DNA of 7,135 bases from an uncultured bacterium (lineage in GTDB: Bacteria; Actinomycetota; UBA4738; HRBIN12): the NCBI GenBank assembly GCA_937881155.1, contig CALGFI010000241.1:1-7135 (forward strand). The letters are read 5' to 3'. Both the position numbers and the translations under genes were made by a program. Positions 6,921 through 7,135 of the stretch are shown here, in pieces (position 1 is the first letter of the stretch; the number at the start of each line of letters is the position of its first letter). The notes under the pieces were generated by a model, which did not search any database, was not told where the DNA came from, and saw only the letters and a list, made by a program, of their open reading frames with translations.

Positions 6921-6935
6921 TAAGGAGGTTTGATG
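6921..6935 (+). promoter_or_regulatory. near-perfect Shine-Dalgarno sequence of the His-rich gene
   Basis: TAAGGAGGT (6921-6929) is fully complementary to the usual 16S rRNA 3' tail, but only three bases separate it from ATG 6933, a short spacer. ACCT at 6918-6921 could pair with AGGT at 6926-6929 around an AAGG loop and mask part of the site. Confidence 0.75.
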
Positions 6936-7135
6936 GCGATACGACCATCCATACGGCGGAAGTCGAGTCGGCTGGCTCTGCTATCAGCGCTGGTTCTCTC
7001 GGTGGGATTGTTGCCGACCAGGGCACTCGGCGCAGCGGCGCCACCGCCCGGCGGCCATTCCCAGGACGACTTTGCGGCCGACGACTTCTACGACCACCAC
7101 CATCACGAGCAGCATGGGCCGAGCACCGGCCACCT
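6933..7135 (+). CDS. secreted histidine-rich protein, N-terminal part only
   Basis: ATG 6933 follows a very strong ribosome binding site, and the frame is open to the window end (67 codons plus two bases). The product begins MAIRPSIRRKSSR, a positively charged n-region, then a hydrophobic stretch LALLSALVLSVGLLP (14-28) and a small-residue region ending ALGAAA, so signal peptidase cleavage is likely near residues 33-36. The RR pair at 8-9 is only weakly Tat-like. The mature N-terminus is proline/glycine-rich, then acidic (DDFAADDFYD, about 45-54), then HHHHEQHGPSTGH (55-67). Such clustered histidines and acidic residues can bind Cu, Zn or Ni. The family-defining part lies outside the window, so the function is open; multicopper oxidases and LVIVD-repeat proteins are candidates from memory only. 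Position after copper ATPase and YHS sequences suggests extracytoplasmic metal handling. Confidence 0.75.
   Translation, partial: MAIRPSIRRKSSRLALLSALVLSVGLLPTRALGAAAPPPGGHSQDDFAADDFYDHHHHEQHGPSTGH

Larger units (their letters stand above)
6396..6932. other. 537-base stretch without a convincing gene
   Basis: Frames open here are arginine/serine-rich or of mixed third-position composition, and none resembles a known family. Local structures seen are a direct repeat TCTCCTCG (6429-6436 and 6439-6446), an imperfect inverted repeat at 6690-6714, a hairpin at 6728-6750 and a hairpin at 6794-6806. The right part probably holds the promoter and leader of the gene at 6933; a TTGCGC at 6661-6666 with CATAGC at 6683-6688 is a weak -35/-10 candidate (16-nt spacer). 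Confidence 0.5.

Noticed and set aside
6913..6921. GGATCACCT, identical to the 3' end of 16S rRNA
   Set aside because: Only nine bases match and no rRNA sequence precedes it; coincidence next to a strong Shine-Dalgarno sequence.
6706..6933. 75-residue plus frame ending in TGATG overlap with the His-rich gene
   Set aside because: Mixed third-position composition, no ribosome binding site and no recognisable sequence; the overlap is explained by the TTTGATG start context.
1..7135. CRISPR array, tRNA, rRNA, transposase or integrase
   Set aside because: No regularly spaced repeats, no cloverleaf or rRNA signature, and no DDE or tyrosine/serine recombinase motifs seen on either strand.

Overview
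The window is very GC-rich with strongly G/C-biased third codon positions. Its gene families (MacB/FtsX-type ABC exporter, copper P1B-type ATPase, small YHS protein) are common in high-GC bacteria such as Actinomycetota and Chloroflexota. No rRNA or tRNA is present to fix the taxon, so this assignment is an inference from composition and gene style.

Positions 1-4923 are one tightly packed plus-strand operon. A 5'-truncated beta-propeller (PD40/WD40-like) protein ends 18 nt before an 866-residue, ten-helix FtsX/MacB-like permease. The permease overlaps by 11 nt a first ABC ATPase, which starts at TTG and carries an AbrB-like C-terminal tail. That gene overlaps by 4 nt a second ABC ATPase with a degenerate signature motif. 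Together they look like a complete type VII (mechanotransmission) ABC system of unknown substrate, with two unlike ATPases serving a single permease that contains both FtsX halves. A GC hairpin followed by TTTT lies about 50 nt after the last gene and probably ends the operon.

Positions 5015-5306 hold nothing recognisable, although a GTG-started frame is open across it. From about 5307 the sequence is suddenly the C-terminal third of a copper-type P1B ATPase. The metal-binding, A-domain, CPC and DKTGT parts are absent, so this is a truncated gene. Its frame runs on without a stop into a 49-residue YHS-domain protein that also has its own ATG and an excellent ribosome binding site at 6233-6240.

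Positions 6396-6932 contain no convincing gene but several small inverted repeats, probably a promoter/leader region. At 6933 a new gene begins behind a near-perfect Shine-Dalgarno sequence. It encodes a signal peptide followed by a histidine-rich segment and runs off the window. The right half therefore looks like a copper/metal-handling neighbourhood unrelated to the ABC operon.

I see no CRISPR array, no tRNA and no recognisable transposase. The least ordinary points are the AbrB-like tail on an ABC ATPase, the asymmetric ATPase pair, the tandem duplication at the permease start, the headless P-type ATPase with an in-frame YHS cistron, and the His-rich secreted protein beside it.
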